Positions 6,701 through 13,068 of a DNA stretch of 15,434 bases are shown in pieces; the first letter of the stretch is position 1, and each line of letters starts with the position of its first letter. The position numbers and the translations under genes are program-made. A model generated the notes under the pieces. The model did no database searches. It was not told where the DNA came from and saw only the letters and a program-made list of their open reading frames with translations. The stretch comes from an uncultured Clostridia bacterium. GTDB lineage: Bacteria > Bacillota > Clostridia > Christensenellales > Aristaeellaceae. The stretch spans positions 1 to 15,434 of the forward strand of contig CAMOUF010000234.1 in the NCBI GenBank assembly GCA_946626395.1, written 5' to 3'.

Positions 6701-9132
6701 TGGTCAACAGCGGCGATCTGGGCCATGTCAGCGGCAAATCCGTCAGCAAGGACGGCAAGGTCTGGTACTCGGTGGAAATCAACGGCCTGGTGGGCTACAT
6801 GAGCGATTCCGTGGTGCGGTTCCTCACCGACGCGGAGCTCATGGCCATGTTCAATTACCCCCCCGCCCCCACCGCGCTGCCCACCCCCGTGCCCACGGAA
6901 GTGCCCAGCGGCATCGTGATCGACCGCTGGGGCCAGACCAATGCCAAGGTCAATTTCCGCCGCACGCCGGATAAGAACGGCGCCCGCATTGATGAACTGC
7001 GCAAGAACCTGCGCCTGTGGATTTACGCTTCCGAAAGCGTGAAGGATGAAAAATGGTATTCCGTGTGCTGGAACGGCACCAACGGCTATATCAAGGCGGA
7101 ATACATTGATATCTTCGACGAAGGAGAAAGCGAACGTATTCAGCAGAACCTGGCCTCCCCCGTGCCGACCCAGGTGCCGCCGGTGACGCCCGCGCCGACT
7201 GCCGCGCCCACCGCCTCCCCGGCCCCCACGGATGCGCCCACTTCCGTACCCACGGAAGCGCCTGCGGAAACGCCCGCGCCCACCGAAGCGTCCCTGCCCA
7301 CCGTCTCCCCCGAGCCGCCCTATCAGGGCTACGCCGTCACCAAGGGACAGACGGCCCTTCGCTCTGACGTAAGCTCCTCGGACCAGGCGATTCTGCAAAC
7401 CCTGCCCAACGATACCCTGGTGGAAGTGAAAACGGAAACCACGGTGGACGGAGTTCCCTGGGCCCGCGCTCTGGTGGTAGGCGGTGAATACATTGGCTAT
7501 ATCCCCATGAGCTCCCTGGAAAAAATCAGCAATGACGAGGCCAAGAACTACCGGGATCGGATCGTGGTCACCCCGGAAGTGGCCGCCACGCCCGTGCCGG
7601 AGCAGGTATCCGGCTACGCCATGACCATGGGCGACGGCGTGCCCATGCGCACCTATGCCGACACCAACGGCGAAATCATTGCTTTGCTTCCCTATCCCGC
7701 GGTGGCCTATGTAATCGGCCAGCAGTACAGCAACAGCGCCAGCTGGCATGTGGTGCAGTACATGGGCATGTGGGGCTTCATCCGCCAGGATCAGATGCGC
7801 ATGATGGGCCCCGACGAGGTGGCCGCTTATGAAGAATCCCTGACCGGCGGCACCCCCACCCCCACCGCCGCGCCCACGCCCGGCCCCACCCCCCAGAACA
7901 GCCTGAGCAGCTACGGCTACGTGATCAGCAGCAGCGGCCGGGTGAACCTGCGGTCCGGCCCCAGCGTGCAGGAAAACCGCCTGCGTCTGCTGGACAACTA
8001 CGCCTTCGCCCTGGTGCTGGGCTACGAAATCAACGACGAGGGCATGTGGTATCATGTGAGCCAGGCGGGCACGGAAGGCTATATCCTCAGCGATTATTTC
8101 AAGGTACTGTATCTGAACGAGCTGTCCGATTTCCTGGCCAGCAGCGATTACATCAACGCCAACAGCAACAACGCCACCGGCAAGGCGGAAACCAAGGACA
8201 TCCAGCCCGTGGAGGACTATAACCGCAACGTGTGGCAGAACCCCGCGCTGACCGCCTCTTACGAGCCCTTCAATCCCTTCACCACCGCCACCCCCGATCC
8301 GGAACGGATTTCTCCCACTGCCACCCCTGAACCCACCAGCACGCCGACCCCCGCGCCCACCGCCACCCCTGAAATCGCTCCCGTCGGCCCCACCGGCCCG
8401 ATGCCCGAGCCCAATGTGAAGGAAGGCGGCGCGCCCTGGCCCTGGATTCTGCTGGGCCTGGCCGTGGTTGGCGCTGGCGGCGCTTACTACGCCTTTACCG
8501 TGCATAATCAGAATAAGAAGCGGGCGGCGCTGCGCGCTCAGCAGGCGCGTCAGGCCCGGAGCCAGGCGGCGGCCCAGCCCCAGATGCGGGCAGCCCAGAA
8601 TAACCCCGCCCAGCCCGTGAACCGTCCCGCCTATCCTACCCAGAACGGCTATATGCCGCCGCAGTCTTCCGCTTACGCCAAGCCCGCTTCCGGCGCTCCC
8701 GCTGCCCAGGGCGGCGTATCCGATGGCACCAAGACCTTTACTCCGGTACGTCCCACCGGCGGCACCCAGACCTACCAGCCCATCCGGCCCACCCAGAAAG
8801 ACGCCCAGATGTACGACGGCATGACGCCTGACGAAATCCAGGCCATGGCGGCGGATGCCCGGAAGGTGTCCAGCGCCCCCGCGTCCAAGCAGGGCCTGAA
8901 CCTGGATATCCGGGTGAATCAGCCCGGTTTGGACAACGCGGACAGCGTGCGTCCCATCCGGCCCGCCGTTCAGGAAACTCCGGTCACCCCCGCCCCCGCA
9001 GCGCCCAAGACCGACGCCGCGGCCGCGCCAGCCGCTGCCTCCGCCGACACTGCCGGCACGGCCCATCGCAGAGTGCGCCGCACGGAGCGCCATAAGGATC
9101 TGTACGACAGCAACGACAGCCAGAACGCTTAA
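3766..9132 (+). CDS. Giant membrane-anchored surface protein: MucBP-like repeats, SH3b-like modules, cytoplasmic tail
   Basis: A 1788-residue predicted surface protein, probably binding glycans or cell wall. The signal peptide is residues 1-26 (MKKKQRVLALVMALLMLLPS). A beta-rich domain follows to about 150, then about ten MucBP-like repeats of roughly 72 residues. Each opens with a VxVHYVDxxGxPI-type motif and closes with a VTFxY-type motif. Eight are contiguous (about 162-748), a PTEAP linker follows, and two more degenerate ones end near 941. Five SH3b-like modules (about 947-1030, 1049-1129, 1186-1265, 1281-1360, 1379-1469) have motifs such as VNLRSGPS and are joined by PT-rich linkers. 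One membrane helix (about 1557-1578) precedes a basic, Ala/Gln/Pro-rich tail of about 208 residues. No LPXTG sorting signal is seen, so anchoring is by the helix. AAGGAGG lies 11 bases before the ATG, slightly long. Ligand unknown. Confidence 0.9.
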   Translation: MKKKQRVLALVMALLMLLPSLGSLAESMPGMPAARLNLTVLWKKPDGSSGTAGPALPLTDAPNENRLWLQLPPEAFDSSTQLTFLMNDTYGVYTQFKPADGSTMTGVWSAGSSLSDSFMSVFVYDSMGQIVGSYVLFVSSQEMPEAAYPTEKPTEAPIVPAVVPIRYVDQNGVSIVPDSVLMLQPGTSTVYPDADIPSEYELTDLGAVEVIVGPQGASPDQVVFHYTLKEVSAQVRVNYVDQNGVPLRDSTVVTFDEGEHPVYALSLENEGYTVVGQNQYTVYVDRSGANYQEITFVYEPAMTPAQVIVHYVDDLGQTIREDDVYTYSEKNTYVIYQMNLPNYSPADEAGSTYSIEVDQNGARPAEVTFRYVRQAHPADVVIHYVDDKGTPLAPDTAQTILPPAGQVLPQAEISAEDYQLISPGVVDVAVTADGAIPDQVTFTYTRVIHPASVTVHYVNDLGAPIAPDGVFTAVAGENILVPAADIPAEKYALQEPASYTVTVTENGASLQEVTFTYQRLAQPVTVTLHYVDENGNPIAEDTQEVYGEGIHTVMPAGNISPEDYILLEPVSYPLDVTLDGATGDEYTFTYRRAVKPVTVSVHYVDQDGQKIAEDTAVTLGEGTHAVFPQPKDLSAVYVLPESTPFQEVTVDADGAHPADVTFQYALGNVSAAQISVRYVDDESGLDIATARVVAAEADAVTEIKAGPAPEDLLPNYTLVSAPSVPVTVNKLGESDTAEVVFRYRYTPPATELPTEAPTQEPTEAPVTEAPVEESQPTQAPEQQESAPKIALVNIKYVAPDGTVFYSDTATCVEGQDNFVRLDWTQVDVRLNYELASPDVVNVAVDGNGVAAPAEVVFKFSNEVTAIVPIYFRDQVSGKNVASPQEQQCFIGANTVDARPFDLDPAYGLVGPSSVSVNLSRDGVLSPTEVVFQYTLLTTEPPQPAVMPFETPMDNYFYPTGTSIRVRSTTSTAEDNIVGLVNSGDLGHVSGKSVSKDGKVWYSVEINGLVGYMSDSVVRFLTDAELMAMFNYPPAPTALPTPVPTEVPSGIVIDRWGQTNAKVNFRRTPDKNGARIDELRKNLRLWIYASESVKDEKWYSVCWNGTNGYIKAEYIDIFDEGESERIQQNLASPVPTQVPPVTPAPTAAPTASPAPTDAPTSVPTEAPAETPAPTEASLPTVSPEPPYQGYAVTKGQTALRSDVSSSDQAILQTLPNDTLVEVKTETTVDGVPWARALVVGGEYIGYIPMSSLEKISNDEAKNYRDRIVVTPEVAATPVPEQVSGYAMTMGDGVPMRTYADTNGEIIALLPYPAVAYVIGQQYSNSASWHVVQYMGMWGFIRQDQMRMMGPDEVAAYEESLTGGTPTPTAAPTPGPTPQNSLSSYGYVISSSGRVNLRSGPSVQENRLRLLDNYAFALVLGYEINDEGMWYHVSQAGTEGYILSDYFKVLYLNELSDFLASSDYINANSNNATGKAETKDIQPVEDYNRNVWQNPALTASYEPFNPFTTATPDPERISPTATPEPTSTPTPAPTATPEIAPVGPTGPMPEPNVKEGGAPWPWILLGLAVVGAGGAYYAFTVHNQNKKRAALRAQQARQARSQAAAQPQMRAAQNNPAQPVNRPAYPTQNGYMPPQSSAYAKPASGAPAAQGGVSDGTKTFTPVRPTGGTQTYQPIRPTQKDAQMYDGMTPDEIQAMAADARKVSSAPASKQGLNLDIRVNQPGLDNADSVRPIRPAVQETPVTPAPAAPKTDAAAAPAAASADTAGTAHRRVRRTERHKDLYDSNDSQNA

Positions 9133-9137
9133 AAGCA

Positions 9138-9217
9138 GTGAGGAGTGAGGAATGAGGAGTTAGGAGTTGAAAATGGATAAACTATGAACTCCTCACTCCT
9201 AACTCCTCACTCCTCAC
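9138..9217. repeat. Inverted heptad repeat (GAGGAGT type), copy 4
   Basis: A 31-nt arm at 9138-9168, built from degenerate 7-bp units (AGGAGTG, AGGAATG, AGGAGTT), faces an inverted arm at 9187-9217 with three mismatches. The loop is 18 nt. The predicted hairpin starts 6 bases after the stop codon of the giant surface protein. Its architecture parallels the elements elsewhere in this window, but the heptad sequence differs. It could protect or terminate the upstream mRNA; this is inference. Confidence 0.85.
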
Positions 9218-9238
9218 TCTCCCCAGAATCATGCTTTT

Positions 9239-9273
9239 GGGGGCTGGAAGCCAGTCTTCCAGCCCCCTTCTTT
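9239..9273 (+). terminator. Terminator-like hairpin in the leader of the amidase gene
   Basis: A perfect 12-bp stem (9239-9250, GGGGGCTGGAAG, with 9256-9267) has the loop CCAGT and is followed by TTCTTT. It would terminate transcription from the surface protein gene. Only about 22 bases separate it from the amidase ATG, too few for a promoter, so amidase transcripts must come from upstream through this hairpin. The T tract is interrupted, so termination may be partial. Confidence 0.7.
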
Positions 9274-9294
9274 CAGAAGAAGGAGGATATTTCC

Positions 9295-10245
9295 ATGCGC
9301 TTTTCATTCCGCTTTCTTTGCCTGCTCCTTTGCGCAGCGCTCCTTGCGCTGCCTACAGCCCTGGCAGAAGGCGACGACGCAACCCTCCAGTATTTAGCGG
9401 CCTTAAGCATTCCGGAGGGAGAAACCCTGATCCTGCCCCGGTATCCGGTGCCGGACTATGTGGAATGGCTGCTGGAGGTGGAGCGGGAAGAAATCGGCTA
9501 TCAGGAGGATCACGCGGGCGTCACCAAATACGGCACCTGGGCAGGCATTCCCAGCGCGGAATGGTGCGCCGAGTTTCAGTGCTGGTGCGTGAACCGGGTG
9601 GACAAGACCCGGAACACCCGGCTGCTGAACCGGATCTATCCCAATTACAGCGGCACTAACGTGGGCCGCAACTGGTTCATCGATCAGGGGCGCTACATCG
9701 CCCGCAAGGGCAGCCTGCCAAGCTACGGCGTGCAGTGGTGGAAGGGCGGCGATACCGCCATCGGGGAAAACGAGTATGTTCCCCAGCCCGGCGACTGGAT
9801 GTTCCTGTCTGACAACGCTTCCTATGACACCTGCCACGTGGCCGTGGTGGAATACTGCGCCTATGACGCGGACGGCCAGGTGCGGGTGCATGTGATCGAA
9901 GGGAACAACGTACTCAAGCCCGCTCCCCAGAGCGTGGAAAGAAACGATTACGCCCTTTCTTCCTGGCGCATTTTGGGCTATGGCACCGTGCACGACCTGG
10001 CGGACTGGACATTGAAATTCGGCCACAGCGGCCCCAAGGTGAAGGCGCTCCAGGAAGAACTGGTGCAGGCCGGGCTGCTGGAAAGCCGCTATACCACCGG
10101 CAAATTCGGCGCCATCACTCAGGGCTGCATCGAAGAAGTGCAGCGCCGCTATGGCATTCTGGTCACCGGCATCGCCAATTTGGAAACCCGGATCGCTCTG
10201 CGCAAGCTGATCGAGCTGAACCAGGTCACTCCCGGAATTCAGTAA
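9295..10245 (+). CDS. Secreted CHAP-type amidase with C-terminal peptidoglycan-binding domain
   Basis: A 316-residue predicted cell-wall hydrolase. Residues 1-24 (MRFSFRFLCLLLCAALLALP...) form a signal peptide. The catalytic half resembles CHAP/NlpC-type papain-fold amidases: Cys91 in EWCAEFQCWC, PGDWMFL, His181 in CHVAVVEY, and Glu202 in IEGNN as a likely third residue. Two further cysteines at 96 and 98 close to Cys91 are unusual. Residues about 240-316 match a PG_binding_1 domain (HSGPKVKALQEELVQAGLL, then GKFGAITQGCIEEVQRRYGI). The ATG at 9295 follows AGAAGGAGGA. It lies just downstream of the giant SH3b/MucBP protein on the same strand, which suggests a shared wall-related role. Which bond is cut is unknown. 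Confidence 0.86.
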   Translation: MRFSFRFLCLLLCAALLALPTALAEGDDATLQYLAALSIPEGETLILPRYPVPDYVEWLLEVEREEIGYQEDHAGVTKYGTWAGIPSAEWCAEFQCWCVNRVDKTRNTRLLNRIYPNYSGTNVGRNWFIDQGRYIARKGSLPSYGVQWWKGGDTAIGENEYVPQPGDWMFLSDNASYDTCHVAVVEYCAYDADGQVRVHVIEGNNVLKPAPQSVERNDYALSSWRILGYGTVHDLADWTLKFGHSGPKVKALQEELVQAGLLESRYTTGKFGAITQGCIEEVQRRYGILVTGIANLETRIALRKLIELNQVTPGIQ

Positions 10246-10253
10246 AGCCTTCC

Positions 10254-10281
10254 AGTTCTATGTTCTAAGTTCCAAGCTGAT
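10254..10281. repeat. Degenerate heptad repeat (AGTTCYA type), copy 5, single arm
   Basis: Three in-register units AGTTCTA, TGTTCTA, AGTTCCA (10254-10274) are followed by AGCTGAT. The string AAGTTCCAAGCTGAT is shared exactly with the left arm of the element at 11982-12076. No facing arm is recognised, so this looks like a half or decayed copy. The remainder of the gap up to 10471 shows no clear terminator, consensus promoter or purine riboswitch. Confidence 0.55.
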
Positions 10282-10471
10282 TTTGTGTTTCACAATTCAT
10301 CGTGCTGAGGTTGGCACGCTATTCCGCTCAGAGCTTTGAATTGAGATCGATCATCTCCCCCTCCCCGCCCGGAATTGCGGTTCCGTCCCGTTCATGCAGG
10401 AATTTTTGAATCAACGTCGAAATGGTAATAGATACCTAAATGAGATTCATCTCCTGAAAGGGGGAAGGACC

Positions 10472-11920
10472 ATGCGTGACATGGTGCTGGTATTGAATTT
10501 TGACGACACGGCCAGCCGCGTCGTGACGCGGAAGCTGCGCTCAGAGCGGATCATGAGCAAGATCGTGCCGGGCGATATCCGCCTGGAGGACGTGCAGGCC
10601 CAGGAGCCCCTGGGGCTGGTGCTGGCCGGCGGCGTGAAGGGGCAAACCCCTTCGGGCCTGGACGGACGGCTCCTTCAAAGCGGCACCCCCACCCTGGCCC
10701 TGGGCGACGCGGCGGCCATGCTGCTTGGCACCCTGGGCGGCGGCGCGGGCGAAACCGTGCTGCAAGGCGCGGTGATGGGCCTCCAATATCAGGACGGCTC
10801 GCTGTTCCAGGAAGTGGAAAACGGGGAGCGGCTTTTGCAGTGCGTGCGGGAATTTTCCCTGCCGGAGCAGGTGAAATCCATCTGCGCGGCCCAGGAGTTT
10901 ACCGTGGGCTTTGCCCATACCGCATTGCCCCTGTACGGCCTGCAATTTGAAATGGAGCAGAATGACCCCGAAGGCTCCATGATCCTGCGGAACTTTGCCC
11001 TGAATATTTGCGGCTGCACCACCTGGTGGGACGAAAACGCCTTCATCAGCGGCGCCGTGGAAGAAATCGGCAATCTGGCAGGGGAAGGCCGCGCCGTGTG
11101 CGCCATGACCGGCGGCCTGGACAGCGGCGTCAGCGCGCTCCTGGCCTTTAAGGCCCTGGGCCCAAGGCTCCAATGCGTCTTTGTGGATACCGGCCTTTTG
11201 CGAGACCGGGAGGGAGACGATTTCCTGGCCTTTTACCGGGATCAGGTGGGCATGAATATCGTGCGGATCAATGCCGGGGACAGGTTCCTGGAGGCGCTGA
11301 AGGGCGTGGAGGACCCCGAGGAAAAGCAGAATGTGATCGGCCAGCTGATCCGCCGCATCCTGCGGGAAGAACAGGAAAAGTTAGGGCCTTTCGACGCCCT
11401 CATCCGGGGCGTCAGCTGCAACGATGTGATGTTCGGCAACCAGCCCTACGCCCCTGCCATGAACGGCCTGCACGTGATCGAGCCGGTCAGGGAGCTGTTC
11501 AAGGAGGAAATCCGTTCCATCGGGGATTTCCTGGGCATCCCGGCGGATATCATTTCCCGGCAGCCCTTCCCTGGCAGCGGCCTGGCCCTGCGCATCCTGG
11601 GCGAAGTGACCCCAGAGCGGCTGCAGATCCTGCGGGAGGCCGACGCCATTTTCCGGGGCGAGGTGCTGCGCTCCAACGCGGGCAAGCGGCTGTGGCAGTA
11701 TTTCGCGGTGCTTTTGCCCCTGCCCCAGGAGGAAAACGCCTACGCGGTTTGCCTGCGGGCCGTTCACGCCAGCGAACGCAGCCAGACCTACGCCGCGCGC
11801 CTGCCCTATGACGTGATGGAAAACGTGGTGGATCTGATCCTGCGCGATCTCAAGCAGGTGCGCCGGGTGGTGTACGATCTGACGCCCAGCGCCAATTTTT
11901 CCGGCATCGAGTGGCAGTAA
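10472..11920 (+). CDS. Divergent GMP-synthase-like protein (GuaA family) without a functional glutaminase site
   Basis: True GuaA aminates XMP to GMP using ATP and glutamine. This 482-residue protein has the same order, a class I amidotransferase-like domain (about 1-185) and an ATP-pyrophosphatase plus dimerisation domain. However, the nucleophile motif GICYGMQ reads GDAAAML (Ala80 for Cys), and the FHPE motif reads FEME. The P-loop is TGGLDSG (213-219) instead of SGGVDSS. The XMP-site segment IKSHHNVGG is missing, RHPFPGPGL reads RQPFPGSGL (363-371), and the C-terminal KPPATIEWE reads ANFSGIEWQ. FVDTGLLRD, DPEEKQNVIG, EPVRELFKEEIRSIG and RILGEV are conserved. The ATG at 10472 follows GGGGGAAGGA. 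The frame is intact, so it is not an obvious pseudogene. It could be an ammonia-dependent or repurposed paralogue. Confidence 0.85.
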   Translation: MRDMVLVLNFDDTASRVVTRKLRSERIMSKIVPGDIRLEDVQAQEPLGLVLAGGVKGQTPSGLDGRLLQSGTPTLALGDAAAMLLGTLGGGAGETVLQGAVMGLQYQDGSLFQEVENGERLLQCVREFSLPEQVKSICAAQEFTVGFAHTALPLYGLQFEMEQNDPEGSMILRNFALNICGCTTWWDENAFISGAVEEIGNLAGEGRAVCAMTGGLDSGVSALLAFKALGPRLQCVFVDTGLLRDREGDDFLAFYRDQVGMNIVRINAGDRFLEALKGVEDPEEKQNVIGQLIRRILREEQEKLGPFDALIRGVSCNDVMFGNQPYAPAMNGLHVIEPVRELFKEEIRSIGDFLGIPADIISRQPFPGSGLALRILGEVTPERLQILREADAIFRGEVLRSNAGKRLWQYFAVLLPLPQEENAYAVCLRAVHASERSQTYAARLPYDVMENVVDLILRDLKQVRRVVYDLTPSANFSGIEWQ

Positions 11921-11981
11921 ATAAGCGGATCAGTTCAGGGGCAATCATGTGCGGAGCACGATCAGGCAATGGCAGTCCTAA

Positions 11982-12076
11982 ATTCTAAGTTCCAAGTTCC
12001 AAGCTGATGAAAGTTTGACGCCATTCTATACACCGATGATAAATGACTATATTGCTTAGAACTTGGAACTCAGAAC
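11982..12076. repeat. Inverted heptad repeat (AAGTTCC type), copy 6
   Basis: A 23-nt arm (11982-12004, units TTCTAAG, TTCCAAG, TTCCAAG) faces an inverted arm at 12054-12076 with three mismatches, separated by 49 nt. The layout matches that of the other elements. The left arm shares 15 nt with the single arm at 10268-10282. It lies between the GuaA-like gene and the tandem GNAT gene, where no ordinary terminator is obvious. Confidence 0.78.
12015..12043 (+). promoter_or_regulatory. Possible promoter inside the loop of repeat copy 6
   Basis: TTGACG (12015-12020) is followed after 17 bases by GATAAA (12038-12043). The -35 is a five-of-six match and the -10 four of six. It would drive the tandem GNAT gene and place the right repeat arm in the leader. 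Confidence 0.38.
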
Positions 12077-12153
12077 TCAATAAAAGCATTCTTTCAGCCT
12101 TGCAGCTGAAGCCGCCGCTTCTATTTTCATTATCAAAACAAGGGGACATACTG

Positions 12154-12954
12154 ATGCGTATCACTCATCCGCAGGCGCCCTTTCAGGGCGTCGCGCCAGA
12201 AAACGTGTTCTTCGTTTCCAATGATCAGTCCATCCAGCTGGGCACCGGCTATGTGATGCAGTTTTTCCAGGGGCAATTGTATCCGGAGCGGCCCAACCAT
12301 ATTTTCATGCAGATCGACTGCCAGCCCACGGGCCGCTCTCTGCTTTTCGGGGCGCTGCTGGCCCGGGCGGAACAATTGCGGGCCCAATACCCCGATCTGC
12401 CCACCCGGCTGTACGCCCAGGTGGAGCCCCAGAACCAGGAGATGCTTTCCTTCTATGAGTCCTGCGGCTTCCGCAACGACGACGGGGAGGACATGTTCCG
12501 CTTTCTGCCGCCTGCCGGGGTGCCTCAGGCTCCCATGGGCATGACTTTCGGGTCTGTTCCCCTGCAGGACGAAGCCAGCCAGAACGCCTTCCTCTCCCGG
12601 ATCAACGCCCACCGCATTCAGCCCATCACCCGGGATTACCTGCAAATCTGGCAGCAGCAGCAGCACTTCATGGCCCTGGGCTTTTACCGGGACGGCCAGC
12701 CCGTCAGCGAAGCCATCCTCACCGGCGCGGGCAGCACCGCCACCCTGCTCATGATTTACACCCGGGACCAGTACCGACGCCAGGGCATGGCGAAAAACCT
12801 GCTGGGCGCGTCCTGCGCACTGCTAAGGGAGCGGGGCGTGAACACCATGTATACCCACATTTTCCGCCGCAACGTGCCCCAGACCGCGCTGATGAAGCGC
12901 CTGGGCGGCGCGTTCGTCCGCACCGTGACCGCCCTGCCGGGCATAGATTTATAA
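12154..12954 (+). CDS. Tandem GNAT-family acetyltransferase
   Basis: A 266-residue cytoplasmic protein with two GNAT-like halves. The N-terminal half (about 1-125) ends with QVEPQNQEMLSFYESCGFRND, the typical beta6/beta7 region of an acetyltransferase; its acetyl-CoA loop is not clear, so it may be non-catalytic. The C-terminal half has LMIYTRDQYRRQGMAKNLL, the acetyl-CoA-binding motif Q/RxxGxG/A (here RRQGMA), followed by LLRERGVNTMYTHIFRRNVPQTALMKRLGG. The substrate cannot be inferred. The ATG at 12154 follows AAGGGGAC at good spacing; an in-frame upstream extension runs through the repeat arm and is rejected. A strong terminator follows, so it is probably transcribed alone. Confidence 0.82.
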   Translation: MRITHPQAPFQGVAPENVFFVSNDQSIQLGTGYVMQFFQGQLYPERPNHIFMQIDCQPTGRSLLFGALLARAEQLRAQYPDLPTRLYAQVEPQNQEMLSFYESCGFRNDDGEDMFRFLPPAGVPQAPMGMTFGSVPLQDEASQNAFLSRINAHRIQPITRDYLQIWQQQQHFMALGFYRDGQPVSEAILTGAGSTATLLMIYTRDQYRRQGMAKNLLGASCALLRERGVNTMYTHIFRRNVPQTALMKRLGGAFVRTVTALPGIDL

Positions 12955-12973
12955 TTCATTTCGCGCGCGAAAA

Positions 12974-13014
12974 CGCGCCGGACAGGCTGCCCCTTCCGGC
13001 GCGCTTTTCTTTTA
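12974..13014 (+). terminator. Intrinsic terminator after the tandem GNAT gene
   Basis: A 9-bp perfect GC stem (CGCGCCGGA, 12974-12982, with 12995-13003) has a 12-nt loop and is followed by CTTTTCTTTTA. It lies 19 bases after the stop codon. Confidence 0.86.
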
Positions 13015-13022
13015 TCCCGGCA

Positions 13023-13041
13023 AGTGGGCCGCCTGCCCACT
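13023..13041. other. Short hairpin upstream of the HTH/kinase promoter
   Basis: A 7-bp perfect stem AGTGGGC/GCCCACT has a CGCCT loop and no T tract. A related hairpin (GGTGGGC/GCCCACC) occupies the same place relative to a TTCCATGATA motif at 15329-15351. The function is unknown. Together with the terminator, promoter and repeat listed around it, this accounts for the gene-less stretch 12955-13269. Confidence 0.4.
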
Positions 13042-13058
13042 CCCAGCGCCGGATTCCA

Positions 13059-13067
13059 TGATATAAT
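13059..13067 (+). promoter_or_regulatory. Extended -10 promoter candidate for the HTH/kinase operon
   Basis: TGATATAAT is a perfect extended -10 (TGn-TATAAT). No -35 is visible 16-18 bases upstream, which extended -10 promoters can lack. The transcript would begin just inside repeat copy 3 and carry a leader of about 195 bases. Confidence 0.48.
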
Positions 13068-13068
13068 G

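Noticed and set aside
8395..8520. LPXTG sortase anchor at the C-terminus of the giant surface protein
   Set aside because: No LPXTG-like motif precedes the hydrophobic helix, and about 208 residues follow it, which is not sortase-substrate architecture.
3886..9093. A 1735-residue open frame on the minus strand opposite the giant surface protein
   Set aside because: It is rich in Gly/His/Arg without domains, signal or ribosome site, and mirrors the codon pattern of the repeat protein on the other strand. It is a GC-driven shadow.
10246..10471. Purine or other riboswitch upstream of the GuaA-like gene
   Set aside because: I could not find purine-riboswitch core motifs or any recognised aptamer. 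Only small, weak stems are present.
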